In this document: one piece after another, positions 17,885-27,584 of the stretch
Layout: every line of letters begins with the position of its first letter
Numbering within the stretch: position 1 is the stretch's first letter
Origin: Streptomyces achromogenes
GTDB taxonomy: Bacteria; Actinomycetota; Actinomycetes; Streptomycetales; Streptomycetaceae
NCBI RefSeq assembly: GCF_030816715.1
Contig: NZ_JAUSYH010000001.1
Location: forward strand, 8,928,001 to 8,992,000
Direction: 5' to 3'
DNA: 64,000 bases
Notes under the pieces: model-generated
Database searches by the model: none
What the model was told of the DNA's origin: nothing
What the model saw: only the letters and a program-made list of their open reading frames with translations
Program-made: the position numbers and the translations under genes

Positions 17885-18857
17885 CCGACCGTGGACGCAG
17901 GAGCACGACTGCGTGGGGAACCGTCGGCTGGTGCGTGGGTGTGCTGGTGTTATTGGCGGCGTTGCCGCCGGTTGCGAGCAGTCGACTGCCCGAGCGGCTC
18001 GCGACGCACTGGAACGGCGGCTCGGGCAGGCCCGACGATTCCATGCCGCTGTGGGCCGCGCGCTCTTCCCCGCGCTCGTCCGGGCGGTGCTGACCGCCGT
18101 CGCCGCGCTGGCGCTGCGCCGGGCGGGGACCGACAACGGCGCGATACCGGGATGGGCCCTCGCGGGCCTCGGGTTCGGCGGTGTGATGTTGCTCGGCGGG
18201 CAGGCGTCGATCGTGCGGGCCAACCTCGACCACGCGGACTGGCGTGACGCCGACTCGGTGACGAGCTGGGTCGTGGGCACTCTCGTCGTCGCGGCCACGG
18301 TCGGCGTGATCGGTTCCCTGGCCGCGCAGCGGGCGCCGGCGCAGGTGCCGTCGGCGGCTGACGACCCGGCGCTGGAGCTGCCCGCCGGGCAGCGGCTCGC
18401 ATGGCTCGCGCGTACGTCGATTCCCTGGCTTCAGGCAGTCTCCGCCGTGACCGGGCTGCTCGCGATCGCGGTTGTGGTGGGAGCGCTGGCAGGTCTGGCG
18501 GACCCCCCGGTGGCGCTGGCCGCGCCGCCGTTCGCGCTCGCCTGTGTGCTGGTCCTGGCCTGCTCTTCGGTTCAGGCGCGCGTGACGGAACGCGGCTTGG
18601 ACGTGTCCTTCGGCCCCCTGGGCTGGCCCAGCCGCCGCTGGGTTCTTGAGGACATCGAGTCGGCCCGCACCGAGAACCGCACGCCCGCTCAGGTCGGCGG
18701 CTGGGGATACCGGCTGAGTGGTCTGGGGACCACGGTGATGCTGCGCGGCGGCGAGTGCCTGGTCATTCGCACGGCCAAGGGCAAGGATTTCGCCGTGAGC
18801 GTGGACGACGCCGAACACGGGGCCGCTCTTTTGAACTCCTTGAGTGCACGCACATAA
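17881..18857 (+). pseudogene. DUF1648-like membrane protein, frameshifted
   Basis: Frame one (from GTG 17881) gives a membrane helix and RLPERLATHWNGGSGRPDDS, the DUF1648 signature, then stops at about 18093. The continuation is in another frame from about 18057 (ALFPALVRAVLTAVAALALR) and runs to 18857 with several more helices and a C-terminal soluble part containing WVLEDIESARTENRTPAQVG. One lost or gained base near 18060 explains it. A TTA codon, rare in Streptomyces and dependent on the bldA tRNA, lies near the start. The function of the family is unknown. Confidence 0.6.
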
Positions 18858-18890
18858 GGTGAGGACAGGTTCATGCGCGCCCCGGTGCTC

Positions 18891-19343
18891 GCGGTCGTCC
18901 TCGACTCCATGCCGAAGTCCGCGCAGCCCGGCGCGAAGAAGGCGATCCAGGACATCTACAAAGCCGAAGACCGCGACCACGCCGAGGCGGCGATCAAAAC
19001 GTTCGCCAAGCTCTACGGCGCGAAGTTCCCCAAGGCCGTAAAGAAGATCACCGACGACCAGGACCAATTGATGGCGTTCTACGACTTCCCCGCCGAGCAC
19101 TGGATTGACCTACGCACCACAAACCCCATCGAGTCCACGTTCTCCACCGTGAGGCTGCGGACCAAGGTCACCCGCGGCGCCGGCTCCCGCACCGCCGCCC
19201 TGGCTATGGTCTTCAAACTCGTCGAGTCCGCCCAGCGGCGGTGGCGGGCGGTCAACGCACCTCACCTCGCCGCCCTCGTCCGCGCCGGAGCCCCCTTCGA
19301 ACGCGGCCTGCTCGTCGAGCGGCCCCAGGAGCAGGCCGCATGA
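18891..19343 (+). pseudogene. IS256 family transposase, C-terminal remnant
   Basis: About 150 C-terminal residues of an IS256/Mutator transposase remain, including TTNPIESTFSTVRLRTKVTR with the last catalytic Glu, and FKLVESAQRRWRAVNAPHL. The N-terminal 250 or so residues with the two catalytic Asp are missing. The left edge abuts the DUF1648-like gene. The frame stays open to its natural stop, which overlaps the start of the GNAT gene. Confidence 0.75.
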
Positions 19344-19816
19344 CCGCCATCGACCTGCGGCCGACCACCTCCGCGGACAGCGAGTACTGCTTCCAACTGC
19401 ACAAAGCCGCCATGGGCGCTTACATCACGGCCATCTGGGGCTGGGACGAACAGATCCAACGCGACTTCCACGCCCGCGCGTTCACCCCGGACCGATGGCA
19501 GATCATCACCGCCCACGGCACGGAGGTCGGCATGCTCGACGTCGAGCACCGGCCGACGGATATCTACCTGGCGCGGATCGAGCTCCACCCCGACCACCAG
19601 GGACGCGGCATCGGCAGCCAGCTCATCCGCAGCCTCCTGCACCAGGCCCGCCAGCAGGGCCAGGACCTCACGTTGGACGTTCTCGTCGTCAACCAGCGGG
19701 CCCAGGCCCTCTACCGGCGACTCGGCCTGCACGAAGTCACCCGGCACGGCGAGAACGACATCAAGATCAGAATGTCCACCGAGCCGCCTCAGCCCGGCCC
19801 GATTCACAGATCTTGA
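19340..19816 (+). CDS. GNAT family N-acetyltransferase
   Basis: This 158-residue protein is a complete GNAT enzyme that transfers acetyl from acetyl-CoA to an amine. The acetyl-CoA loop is QGRGIGSQLI (motif A), followed by LDVLVVNQRAQALYRRLGL (motif B). The N-terminal DSEYCFQLHKAAMGAYI is seen in a small-molecule acetylating subgroup. Its ATG overlaps the IS256 stop as ATGA, so translation is coupled to the transposase frame. This suggests it is a passenger or was captured by the element. The substrate is unknown. Confidence 0.82.
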   Translation: MTAIDLRPTTSADSEYCFQLHKAAMGAYITAIWGWDEQIQRDFHARAFTPDRWQIITAHGTEVGMLDVEHRPTDIYLARIELHPDHQGRGIGSQLIRSLLHQARQQGQDLTLDVLVVNQRAQALYRRLGLHEVTRHGENDIKIRMSTEPPQPGPIHRS

Positions 19817-19999
19817 CAATAACTCCGGGATGGCGGCTGCGTCCCAGGTGTGTTTCCCGGCGTTGGAAGCACAACCAGGCTGCCTAGTCGGACACCGCGC
19901 CTGCTGCAAACTTGTGACGTCCACATGGTGAAGTCGCGCGTGATGGCCGCTTCATCTGAGTAGCCGTACTCAGGCGTGTAGCCCTCCATCCGCCTCAGC

Positions 20000-20428
20000 A
20001 TGATGAACATGCTGAAGTGGGTTCTGGACCTTGGCCTGGCGTTCCTGTTGTCAGGGCTCGAAGTGGCCGCACTCGTCGCCTTCTGGTTCGTCGAAGGCAT
20101 GAAGAAGTGGGCGGCCAAGGGAGGGCCGGTTCCAGGTGAGACAAGTCGATTCTTCCTGGTGCTGAGCGTGGGGTCGGCTTCCTTGGCGCTGACCAGTTAC
20201 GGCTTGTCGTGGGCTGATCTGCCGGTAGCCTACGCGTCTCAGGCCGTCTTGGCTGCACTTCTCACGTCGCTGCTGATCCTCGGTGCAGGAACCGAATGCG
20301 GCAAGCGGATCAGCCGAAACCGATCGCGGCGCCGACTCCGCCGGGAACGTCGTCGCTGGCACGAGTCGCAACGCGAAGACAGGAGACACACATCGGCTCC
20401 GGTCCGCTGGCGCTGGAGGCGGCGGTGA
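20000..20428 (+). CDS. Small hypothetical membrane protein
   Basis: This 142-residue protein has three predicted membrane segments (LDLGLAFLLSGLEVAALVAF; FFLVLSVGSASLALTSYG; AVLAALLTSLLILGAG) and an Arg-rich cytoplasmic tail after residue 105. The start is uncertain because ATG codons occur at 20000, 20003 and 20009 and none has a strong ribosome site. The very basic tail may be the result of a frameshift. I do not recognise a function. Confidence 0.5.
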   Translation: MMNMLKWVLDLGLAFLLSGLEVAALVAFWFVEGMKKWAAKGGPVPGETSRFFLVLSVGSASLALTSYGLSWADLPVAYASQAVLAALLTSLLILGAGTECGKRISRNRSRRRLRRERRRWHESQREDRRHTSAPVRWRWRRR

Positions 20429-20429
20429 C

Positions 20430-20792
20430 CCTTCGTCACTACCGGGCCATGCAGCGGACTTCCTGGGGCGAGACGGGTCTGAGGCGCATTCCGTCTCTTC
20501 GGTCACCCCACACGGCTCACCCCCTGTAGTCGATTAGGCAGCCCCACGCAAAGCCCCGGCCGAGGCCACTTCCCTCGTCAACATCGCTCAAGGCCCCGAA
20601 CGCCCCTCCCACTGGGAACAGTTGGACCCGCCTTGTTGGGATCGCTGAACGTCGGAACGCAGCGCTAGGCACTTTCGTTTGGATCACCGGGCGGACCAGA
20701 GGAAGATGCCGGCGATGTGGAGCCCGGCCAAGAGCTGTCCCGCAATGTGCGTTCGGAACGGCGTCATGGTCGGTTGTCGAGCGATGGTGAAG
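20430..20792. other. Region without a recognisable gene
   Basis: No frame here has a convincing start and codon bias on either strand. It separates the small membrane protein from the HAD-like gene and probably contains scrambled IS-derived sequence. Confidence 0.4.
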
Positions 20793-21342
20793 TCAGTCCA
20801 GGCCGGTCGCCCATGACGTCAGCGCGGCGAAGTCGTCGATGGCGAGGCCGCATCGGGGGTCGATTCGGTGCAGTAGGGCGGAACCGTCGTGGTGTTCCTC
20901 CAGCCAGGCGCGATCGGCCTCTGTGATCTCGTCGTCGATCCAAGCGAACGCACGGCCTTTCGCCCACGCGACGATCTCCGGCGTCTTCCAGAACACACCG
21001 CCGCCGGGCTGGGCCCGCGGCGAGGACCAGGGAATGAAGGGCAGCTCGGGCAGTCCCAGGACTGGCGCGATGAAAGCGTTGGCTTCTTCCTCCCAGGTGG
21101 TCGCCCACACAAGGTCGAAGGGAAGGGCATCCAGCGCCGGGCCGTGATCCGGGTTAAGCCACACTCGCAGGGGCTTCACGGGCTTGCTCGGCAGCCCCCA
21201 CTCAGTCAGCCGGCGCCGCTCGGCGGCCTCCCAACGAGGCGTCAGCAGGCGGTGCGTCTGATAGCCCTCGGGCCGGCGGTGCGGCTTTGGCGGCATACGG
21301 ATTGAGCGGTCCGTCCACATCCACCAACAGCACTGGGCGCAC
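20793..21342 (-). pseudogene. HAD-like hypothetical protein, frameshifted
   Basis: The N-terminus from GTG 21342 (behind a G-rich ribosome site) reads VRPVLLVDVDGPLNPYAAK, with the DVDGPL of a HAD-type first motif. The body continues in another frame from about 21290 (HRRPEGYQTHRLL, then LRVWLNPDHG and LVWATTWEEEAN) to the stop at 20793, and includes AWIDDEI, a likely late acidic motif. A single-base change near 21287 separates the two. Intact relatives in Streptomyces are single proteins of about 180 residues with unknown substrate. Confidence 0.6.
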
Positions 21343-21463
21343 CAGCTCATCCCCCCTTGGTTCTGCTTCGCACGGTACCGCCCGATGACGAGACCGCCCA
21401 GTGAAATTCCGGCGCGTAGGGATCTCCGTGAGTCCAGCTCCGGGATGATGGGATGATCTTGAT

Positions 21464-22299
21464 GTGGCAGTAGTGATCACGGCGTCGGAGCCGTCTTGGA
21501 TAGCCCCGTTCACCGGGCTGAACCCGCGCGCTTTCCACAAGCTGATCACGATGCTGCGCCACGAGGGAGCTGAAGCGCTGCGGCCGGGACGCCCATGGTC
21601 GCTACCGATGGAGGACCGGGTGTTGCTCGTCGCCGCTTACTGGCGCACCAACCTGACGCTGCGGCAGCTCGCCCCGCTGTTCGGCATCTCGAAGTCCGCG
21701 GCCGACTGGATCGTCGCCCGCACCGGCCCACTGCTCGCGCTCAAGCAGCGACAGCGTTTCCGCAAGGGCACGGTGCTCATCGTGGATGGCACCCTGGTTC
21801 CCACTCGCGACCACAGCATCGCCGAACAATCTAAGAACTACAGGTACTCCACCAACCACCAGGTCGTCATCGACGCCGACACCGGCTCGTCGTGGTGGTC
21901 GGCCGGCCCCTGCCCGGCAACCGCAACGACTGCAAGGCGTGGGAGGAGTCGGGCGCGAAGGCCGCCGTCGGCAAATCCATGACGATCGCCGACGGCGGCT
22001 ATCCAGGCACCGGGCTCGTGATGCCCCACCGTCGTCGCAAAGGCGAAGACCTGCCCGACTGGAAACACGCCCACAACAATTCCCATAAACAGGTCCGCGC
22101 CCGCGTCGAGCACGTCTGCGCCCGCATGAAGACCTGGAAGATCCTCCGCGACTGCCGCCTCAAGGGCGACGGCGTCCACCACGCCATGCTCGGCATCGCC
22201 CGCCTGCACAATCTCAACCTCACCGGATGGACGAGCGGCTGGACAGGCCACCGACTACGTCCCCAACGAGTCAAAGATCATTTACGGGACAGGCCTTAG
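21464..22299 (+). pseudogene. IS5-type (DDE_Tnp_4) transposase, frameshifted and cut by another IS
   Basis: Frame one encodes a helix-turn-helix region (LTLRQLAPLFGISKSAADWI) and the first DDE strand (TVLIVDGTLVP). Near 21888 a missing base shifts the rest into a second frame (VVVGRPLPGNRND, then MTIADGGYPGTGLV and the YREEK-like RARVEHVCARMKTWKIL). The last codon TAG at 22297-22299 is made by the junction with the next insertion element. No left terminal repeat was found, so the element is probably dead. Confidence 0.75.
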
Positions 22300-23161
22300 A
22301 CCGTGTCCTACATGGTCAGTTGACAGTTGTCCTGGGCATGGGGAGTGGACGGTGGGGATGGATCGTTCCGGACGGACTGTGGGAAATAGCGAGGCCGTTG
22401 TTGCCGCCGGCCCGGGTGCGTCCGCAAGGGGGCGGGGTCGCGAACATCAATGATGAGGCGGTCTTCGCCGCGATCATCTATGTGCTGGTCAGCGGTTGCG
22501 CTTGGCGGGCGTTGCCACCGTGCTTCGGGGCGTCGAAGTCGACCGTCCATCGCCGGTTCGTCATCTGGTCGCGAGCCGGGGTCTGGGGACGGCTGCATCA
22601 GAAGATTCTCCGGCCTCTGGACGAGCGGGACCTGGTCGATCTGTCCCGTGCGGTCCTTGACTCTGCCCACGTGCGGGCTAAAAAGGGGGCGAACTTGCAG
22701 GTCCGAGCCCCGTGGACCGGGGTAAGCCAGGTTCCAAGATGCATGTTCTGTCCGACGCGAACGGACTGCCTCTACGCGTCGGAGTCTCCGCCGCCAACAC
22801 CCACGACAGCCAGGCCCTGAAGCCGATGCTGTCCCATTTCCACATGGGACACGAATCCCACGCGACCGATTCCAAGCCTCAACGCCTTCATGCGGACAAG
22901 GCGTACGGCGTGCCTCACCTGCGGCGATGGCTATGGGGTAAGCGCTTCGGCGTCCGCATCGCCCGCAAAGGAGTCGAGTCCAGCGAGCGACTCGGCCGCC
23001 GAAGGTGGGTCATCGAACGCACCATGTCCTGGCTGACCGGCTACCGCCGACTCAACCACCGCTACGAGCGGAAACCAGGCAACTACCTGGCCTTTCTCGG
23101 CCTGGCCGCAGCGCTCTGCTGCTACAAACGGCTCCGGAAACTGACCATGTAGGACACGGTC
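22299..23161 (+). mobile_element. Complete IS5 family element, 863 bp
   Basis: The ends form a near-perfect 23-bp inverted repeat: GACCGTGTCCTACATGGTCA at 22299 and its complement ending at 23161. A TA dinucleotide flanks both sides (22297-22298 and 23162-23163), fitting a 2-bp target duplication. It contains one transposase gene in two overlapping frames and is inserted at the 3' end of an older IS5 transposase. Confidence 0.85.
22338..23152 (+). CDS. IS5 family transposase, expressed by likely -1 frameshift
   Basis: The first frame (22338 to its stop at 22820) gives WIVPDGLWEIARPLLPPARV and the first catalytic Asp in AVLDSAHVRAKK. The second frame (open from 22712, to 23152) gives GKPGSKMHVLSD, HADKAYGVPHLR and RRWVIERTMSWLTGYRRL. 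The join is at a run of five A and five G (about 22680-22689); slipping back one base there yields KKGGEL, the expected family sequence. Programmed -1 frameshifting is known in this IS5 branch, so it may be functional. Confidence 0.75.
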
Positions 23162-23163
23162 TA

Positions 23164-23459
23164 AACCGGCCGAGGCACCGATCGACGCCTTCGGTCGGCT
23201 GTCTGAGCCGGGTGACGCATGCGTCGCTCTCGATCCATCCCGTACCTACGACGTGCAGGTGTGGGCCCAGGGACGGGCCGACTCGCGCGACCGGTTCGAG
23301 GCCGATTCGAAGCAAGACGAGAACAGCAACTGGTACGAGGCGTACGCCGTCGTCTTCGCGCCGTCTGGAAAGCAGACACCACCAGCTCCGGCGCCGCGGG
23401 TCAGCCGACGAGAACAGCTCACAGCCCGGCACGGTAAGCCGCCGCTTGGCGTGCGCTGA
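23164..23459 (+). pseudogene. C-terminal remnant of an unrecognised gene
   Basis: An open frame with good codon bias emerges from the right edge of the IS and reads EPGDACVALDPSRTYDVQVW, later NSNWYEAYAVVFAPSGKQ, to a stop at 23459. It has no start of its own, and a strong terminator follows. It is the tail of a gene whose front was lost when the IS region formed. The family is unknown. Confidence 0.45.
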
Positions 23460-23472
23460 CCGACCCCGCGTA

Positions 23473-23501
23473 GGGGGAACGGCTGCTGCGACCGTTCCCC
23501 C
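23473..23501 (+). terminator. Hairpin terminator after the 23459 stop
   Basis: GGGGGAACGG (23473-23482) pairs perfectly with CCGTTCCCCC (23492-23501) around a 9-nt loop, 13 bp past the stop. Between it and 23908 there are only short frames, one of which (to 23712) reads VDLVETVTGVGNVKAKTARL and cannot be assigned. Confidence 0.8.
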
Positions 23502-23908
23502 GCCATGCTCGAAAGCAGCGCCCAACCGGAGCTGGTACACCCTCGTCGGCACCCACCTCTACTACGTGGTAGATCTCGTCGAAACGGTCACGGGCGTCGG
23601 CAACGTGAAGGCCAAAACGGCCCGTCTGCGCCTCGCCGAACTCGGTTTTCCCGTCTTTGCACTGGCCTGGAGCACACTGCTGACCAAGGGGCATCCCGGG
23701 CACACCGGGTGACCGCCGATGCTGTACACCCGCGCGTGAGGTAGCCCGTGTGCGGGGTAGCCTGCCGCCCTCGCCTCGTGCGGCGCAGGACGCGAATCGG
23801 TGAACACCCCGAGGCAGCGAACTCGCCGGCCGGTCCCCCGGCTGCACGTACGGGTGCCAGCCGTTCGTGGCGATCGCCGGTCAGGAGGACCTTTCGATCA
23901 CGAATGTG

Positions 23909-26146
23909 TCATGCCAGGTGGTTGTACGCGACGGTGGGGTTGTTGGGGGAGTAGTACATCCGCGTCGTGAAAGGTGCCGAAGAGTTGCCGGTGCCGCGGT
24001 AGAGGTACGTCGTGTTCCGGCTCTTGTCGTACGCGAGCAGATCGGGTCGGCCGTCGTGGTCGGCGTCGCCGATGCCTACGAGGTCGCTGTAGGCGTTCCA
24101 GCCGCTGCCGATCCTGACGCGTGAGGCGAAGGTGCCGTTGCCGTGTCCGAGGTACAGCCACAGCACACCGCTGCCGTCCCGGGTGACGAGGTCGCCCGCG
24201 GCGGTGCCGCCTATGTTCCCCACAGCGGTGATCTTGTTGTAGACGCCCCAGCCGCCGCCGACCTTCGTCCGGGTCGCGAACGGAGCGGCGTGGTTGCCGG
24301 TGCCCCGGTAGAGCCAGAGCACTCCGGAAGCGTCGGTGGCGAGCAGGTCGGCCCGGCCGTCCCCGGTGTAGTCGGTGCCGCCGGTGATCTTGTTGTAGAT
24401 CTGCCAGCCGCCGCTGATTCTTGTGCGGCTCGAGAAGCCGCCGATGCCGGTGCCGAGGTACAGCCACAGCGCACCGCTGGCATCACGGGCGACCAGATCG
24501 GCGTGCTGGGAGCCGCCCACATTGCCGACGGCCTCGATCTGGTTGTAGATGCTCCAGCCCGGGCCGATGAGTCTGGTCTCGTGCTCCGCCAACTGCCCAG
24601 GGTTGTAGGGGTCGTAGTAGGTGTCGCTGCTCCACAGACGCCCGGCGCTGTCTCGTGCGAGCACGTTCGGCGCGCCGTTGTCGTCGAAGTCATGCGGCTT
24701 GGCGGTGCGCACGACCGTGAACGCGCCTGAAGAAGTGAGGTCGGGCCCGATGCCGTTGAGGGGCTTGGCGACGAGCGTCCAGGTGTAGGCGCCGTTGTAC
24801 GCGTTGCCTCGCTCCGGCCACCCCAGTTCGCCGTCCCAGTTGAAGGTGACGGACGACTGCAGGGGACGCGTGAAGTACGCGGTGACGGTCTTGCCCGTGC
24901 GGACGTGCCGCACTGCGAGCGTCACGACGACGTTCTTCCGGGACAGCTTCCACGCCATCGCCGCATCTCCGCCGCTCGGATCGAGGTCGATCACGGCGGG
25001 GACGTCGGAGCCGGTCAGCGTGACCCGGGTGGACTCGCCCGTGCCGGCGACCAGGGTCGCGGCCGGCAGGCCGTCCTGGCCGGGCGCGATCCGGTACACG
25101 CCCTCGTTGCCGGCGACCGTGCCGCCGCGCGCGAACAGGGTGCCGTCGGGGGCGGTGGCGGCGGAGGTGAGGTGGTCGAGGAGCTTGCGGGTGGCGCCGC
25201 TCGTCAGGTCGTACGCGGTCAGCGCGTCCGAGGAGTAGCTGTCGTCGGCGTTCAGGGCGCCGGTGTCGCCGTAGACCACCCAGTTGTCCCGCAGGCCGAG
25301 CTTCACGCCCTTGGACCGCACCTTGCCCACCGGGATGTTCTGCCGCGTTCCCGTGGAACGGTCGGTGACGGCCACCGCCGCGTCAAGTCTCGCGTCCGGC
25401 GAGGGGTTGTACTCGACCCACGCCACGTACTTAGCCGAGACAGCTAGGCCGGTGCCCACGTCGGCGGCCGGCAGCTCGTAGGTCTCGGTCACGCCGCCGA
25501 CGGCGAGGTCGAGGAGACCGAGGAAACGCCGTGTGTCCGTGCCGGCGCCGGTGGCGTAGGTCACCTGGGCGTGGGTGTTGGTGGCGGGCACGACCTTCAC
25601 CTCGGCGGCGGTGTCCGGCAGGCCGGTCACCGTGCGCTGCGGCATGTCCTTGGTGTGCATCCGGAGCGTCTTGCCGCCCGCGGGGTTGTCCAGCGTGGTG
25701 AAGAGGCTGACGCCGGCGGCGCCTGCGAAGGTGATCCCGGTGGTGGAGGGGCCGGGGTAGTAGGAGTAGACGACCGATCCGGTCGCCATGTCCGTGATCA
25801 TGCCGGTGGTGTTGGCGGGGGCGGCGTACGTGGCGACGAGGTCGCCGGACCCGGTACCCAGGACTGTGGAGCTCGAAGGCCATTTCGTCGGGGAGCCGCC
25901 CGCGGCGGGAAGCCAGCTTCGGCCGGTGGCCGGGTTGTGGGTCAGGTAGCCCGAGGAGGTGACCCCGGTGATGACGTCCCCCTTGGGAAAGGCGACGACC
26001 GACTGGCCCTCGGCCGCGGTGGCCGCGAGGCTGGCGGCGGGCGCGGCCGTCGCGGGGGAGGGGAGCGCGGCACCGGTGGCGGTGAGGGCGAGGACGACGG
26101 TGACGGCCGCGGCAAGGCGTCGCCGGGCGGCGCGTATGGGGAGCAA
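23909..26146 (-). CDS. Secreted FG-GAP/VCBS-like repeat protein
   Basis: This protein of about 745 residues has a signal peptide (RRRLAAAVTVVLALTATGAA, cleaved near ATA-AP) and a long beta-rich middle. Its C-terminal third (about 520-745) has at least four repeats of the form DLLATDASGVLWLYRGTGN and WGVYNKITAVGNIGG, typical of FG-GAP propellers common in Streptomyces exported proteins. The start is taken as TTG 26146 behind GAAGGA; the frame extends to ATG 26302 without a leader. It is monocistronic. The function is unknown, with adhesion or binding most likely. Confidence 0.75.
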   Translation of the reverse strand: MLPIRAARRRLAAAVTVVLALTATGAALPSPATAAPAASLAATAAEGQSVVAFPKGDVITGVTSSGYLTHNPATGRSWLPAAGGSPTKWPSSSTVLGTGSGDLVATYAAPANTTGMITDMATGSVVYSYYPGPSTTGITFAGAAGVSLFTTLDNPAGGKTLRMHTKDMPQRTVTGLPDTAAEVKVVPATNTHAQVTYATGAGTDTRRFLGLLDLAVGGVTETYELPAADVGTGLAVSAKYVAWVEYNPSPDARLDAAVAVTDRSTGTRQNIPVGKVRSKGVKLGLRDNWVVYGDTGALNADDSYSSDALTAYDLTSGATRKLLDHLTSAATAPDGTLFARGGTVAGNEGVYRIAPGQDGLPAATLVAGTGESTRVTLTGSDVPAVIDLDPSGGDAAMAWKLSRKNVVVTLAVRHVRTGKTVTAYFTRPLQSSVTFNWDGELGWPERGNAYNGAYTWTLVAKPLNGIGPDLTSSGAFTVVRTAKPHDFDDNGAPNVLARDSAGRLWSSDTYYDPYNPGQLAEHETRLIGPGWSIYNQIEAVGNVGGSQHADLVARDASGALWLYLGTGIGGFSSRTRISGGWQIYNKITGGTDYTGDGRADLLATDASGVLWLYRGTGNHAAPFATRTKVGGGWGVYNKITAVGNIGGTAAGDLVTRDGSGVLWLYLGHGNGTFASRVRIGSGWNAYSDLVGIGDADHDGRPDLLAYDKSRNTTYLYRGTGNSSAPFTTRMYYSPNNPTVAYNHLA

Positions 26147-26300
26147 GGAGTGGGTTCCTTCGTTCAGGCGAAGAGGTCGCAAGGTGCAGATCTCCGAGAA
26201 GGGCGTTGACCAGGGCGCGGCCGGCGAATGGGTCCTGCCGACCGTCCATGCTCTTCGCGCGCCGGCACGAGCACCCGGGTCTGTAGGGTAGTCCCGGATC

Positions 26301-26350
26301 ATGCCTGAACGTCGCCGATACCCGAGCGATCTGTTCCATGACCGCTGGGG
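26301..26350 (+). pseudogene. N-terminal scrap of an IS5 transposase
   Basis: The 16 residues MPERRRYPSDLFHDRW closely match the N-terminus of the IS5 transposase at 56266 (MPSRRPYPSDLSDARW). Similarity ends abruptly at about 26350, next to the IS6 remnant. It marks an old element cut by a later rearrangement. Confidence 0.5.
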
Positions 26351-26425
26351 GCGCTGTCGTGTTGTTGGGTGGGTAGGTGTCTGATGGTGCGTCGTGGCGT
26401 GGTGAAGCCCGGTTCCGGGCTGTGC

Positions 26426-27136
26426 TCAGGCCGCGGTGGCGAGGTCGGCGACTCCGGTGATCTGCTCCCAGATTGCGAAGCGGACGGTCATCTCGGCGCG
26501 GTAGTCGTGTGCAGGCATCAGGTGGCGGCGGGGCCGGAAGTGGGGCGAGATACCGCTGAACGCGGACAGGAACCGCTGGGCCCCGCCCACGGAGCGGAAG
26601 CCTTTTTCATCGCGCGCTCGCGCTGCCTGGTTGGCTGGTGGCTGTTCTCGGCCCGGTTGTTGAGGTATTTCGACTGGCGGTGCTCGACGGAGGGCATGAC
26701 CTCGCGGTGGGCGGCGCCGTAGGAGCGGAGCTTGTCGGTGACGATCACCCGTGGCACGGTGCGGGTCTTCTTCATCAGCCTGCGGAAGAAGCGCCTGGCC
26801 GCGGCCTTGTCCCGGCGGTTCTGTACGAGGATGTCGAGGACGTTGCCGTCCTGGTCGACGGCCCGCCACAGGTACCGCTGCACGCCGTTGATCTTGATGA
26901 AGACTTCGTTCAGGTGCCACTTGTCACCGGGCCGGGGCTGCCGGCGGCGCAGCGCGTTGCCGTAGGCCTCCCCGAACTTGCCGCACCAGCGGCGGATCGT
27001 CTCGTAGGAGACGACCATCCCGCGCTCGAGCATCAGCTCCTCGACCTCGCGCAACGACAGCGGGAAGCGGAAGTACAGCCACACAGTGGGAGATGACCTC
27101 GACCGGGTACCGGTGCCCCTTATGCGACGGCGACAC
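26426..27136 (-). pseudogene. IS6 family transposase with two frameshifts
   Basis: Three frame segments together make an IS6/IS26-type transposase: the start MSPSHKGHRYPVEVISHC (27136), the core VWLYFRFPLSLREVEELM through DKWHLNEVFIKI (first catalytic Asp region), VIVTDKLRSYG and NNRAENSHQPTRQRERAMK, and the tail FRSVGGAQRFLSAF to the stop at 26426. The breaks are near 27083 (two bases lost) and near 26607, at a run of A. All DDE motifs remain, but no full-length product can be made without two shifts. Confidence 0.75.
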
Positions 27137-27326
27137 GGCCCCCTACAGACAGCCCCCTCCAGCACGATCAACCAGAAGATCATTCCACCGGTCAGCCGAC
27201 GTGACCGTGCCCGAGCCCGGCATGGGTGAAGGCGAACCCCTCGGCGTACACCAAACTTCGTCACGGTGGGCCTGGGCGTAGCGACGTGACGTATGCCTCC
27301 CGGTACTGCCTCGTGGCACGGCTCCG
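27137..27326. other. Short gap without a gene
   Basis: Sequence upstream of the IS6 remnant; no coding frame or clear terminal repeat was found. Confidence 0.4.
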
Positions 27327-27584
27327 TCATATCTGGCGATGGGCGTGGGCTGGATCGTTGCAGATGCAACCGGTCGAGGGGATCGCGGGATCTCGTGAGT
27401 AGCCGTGGCACTCGCACAGGAGGCACGGGAAGAAATGGAGCGACAGGTCTTCGCCAGCTTGTGTCAAACGCGCAGCCGCTGTCTCCTGGAGGACCTGCAG
27501 CCGCTCGTTCAGATCCACATAATCGGCCCTGTTCTGCTCATATGCCTGCTTTACGGCATCGGAGACTTCTCCTTGAAGACTCAT
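27327..27584 (-). CDS. Small Cys-rich hypothetical protein
   Basis: This 85-residue frame begins MSLQGEVSDAVKQAYEQNRA, predicted to be a helix, and ends with a Cys/His cluster: FPCLLCECHGYS then GCICNDPAHAH, five Cys and several His that could bind zinc. GGAGG lies just before the tandem ATG codons at 27587 and 27584. The base composition is less GC-rich than its neighbours, which suggests transfer. I do not recognise the family; a phage or plasmid origin is possible. Confidence 0.5.
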   Translation of the reverse strand: MSLQGEVSDAVKQAYEQNRADYVDLNERLQVLQETAAARLTQAGEDLSLHFFPCLLCECHGYSRDPAIPSTGCICNDPAHAHRQI

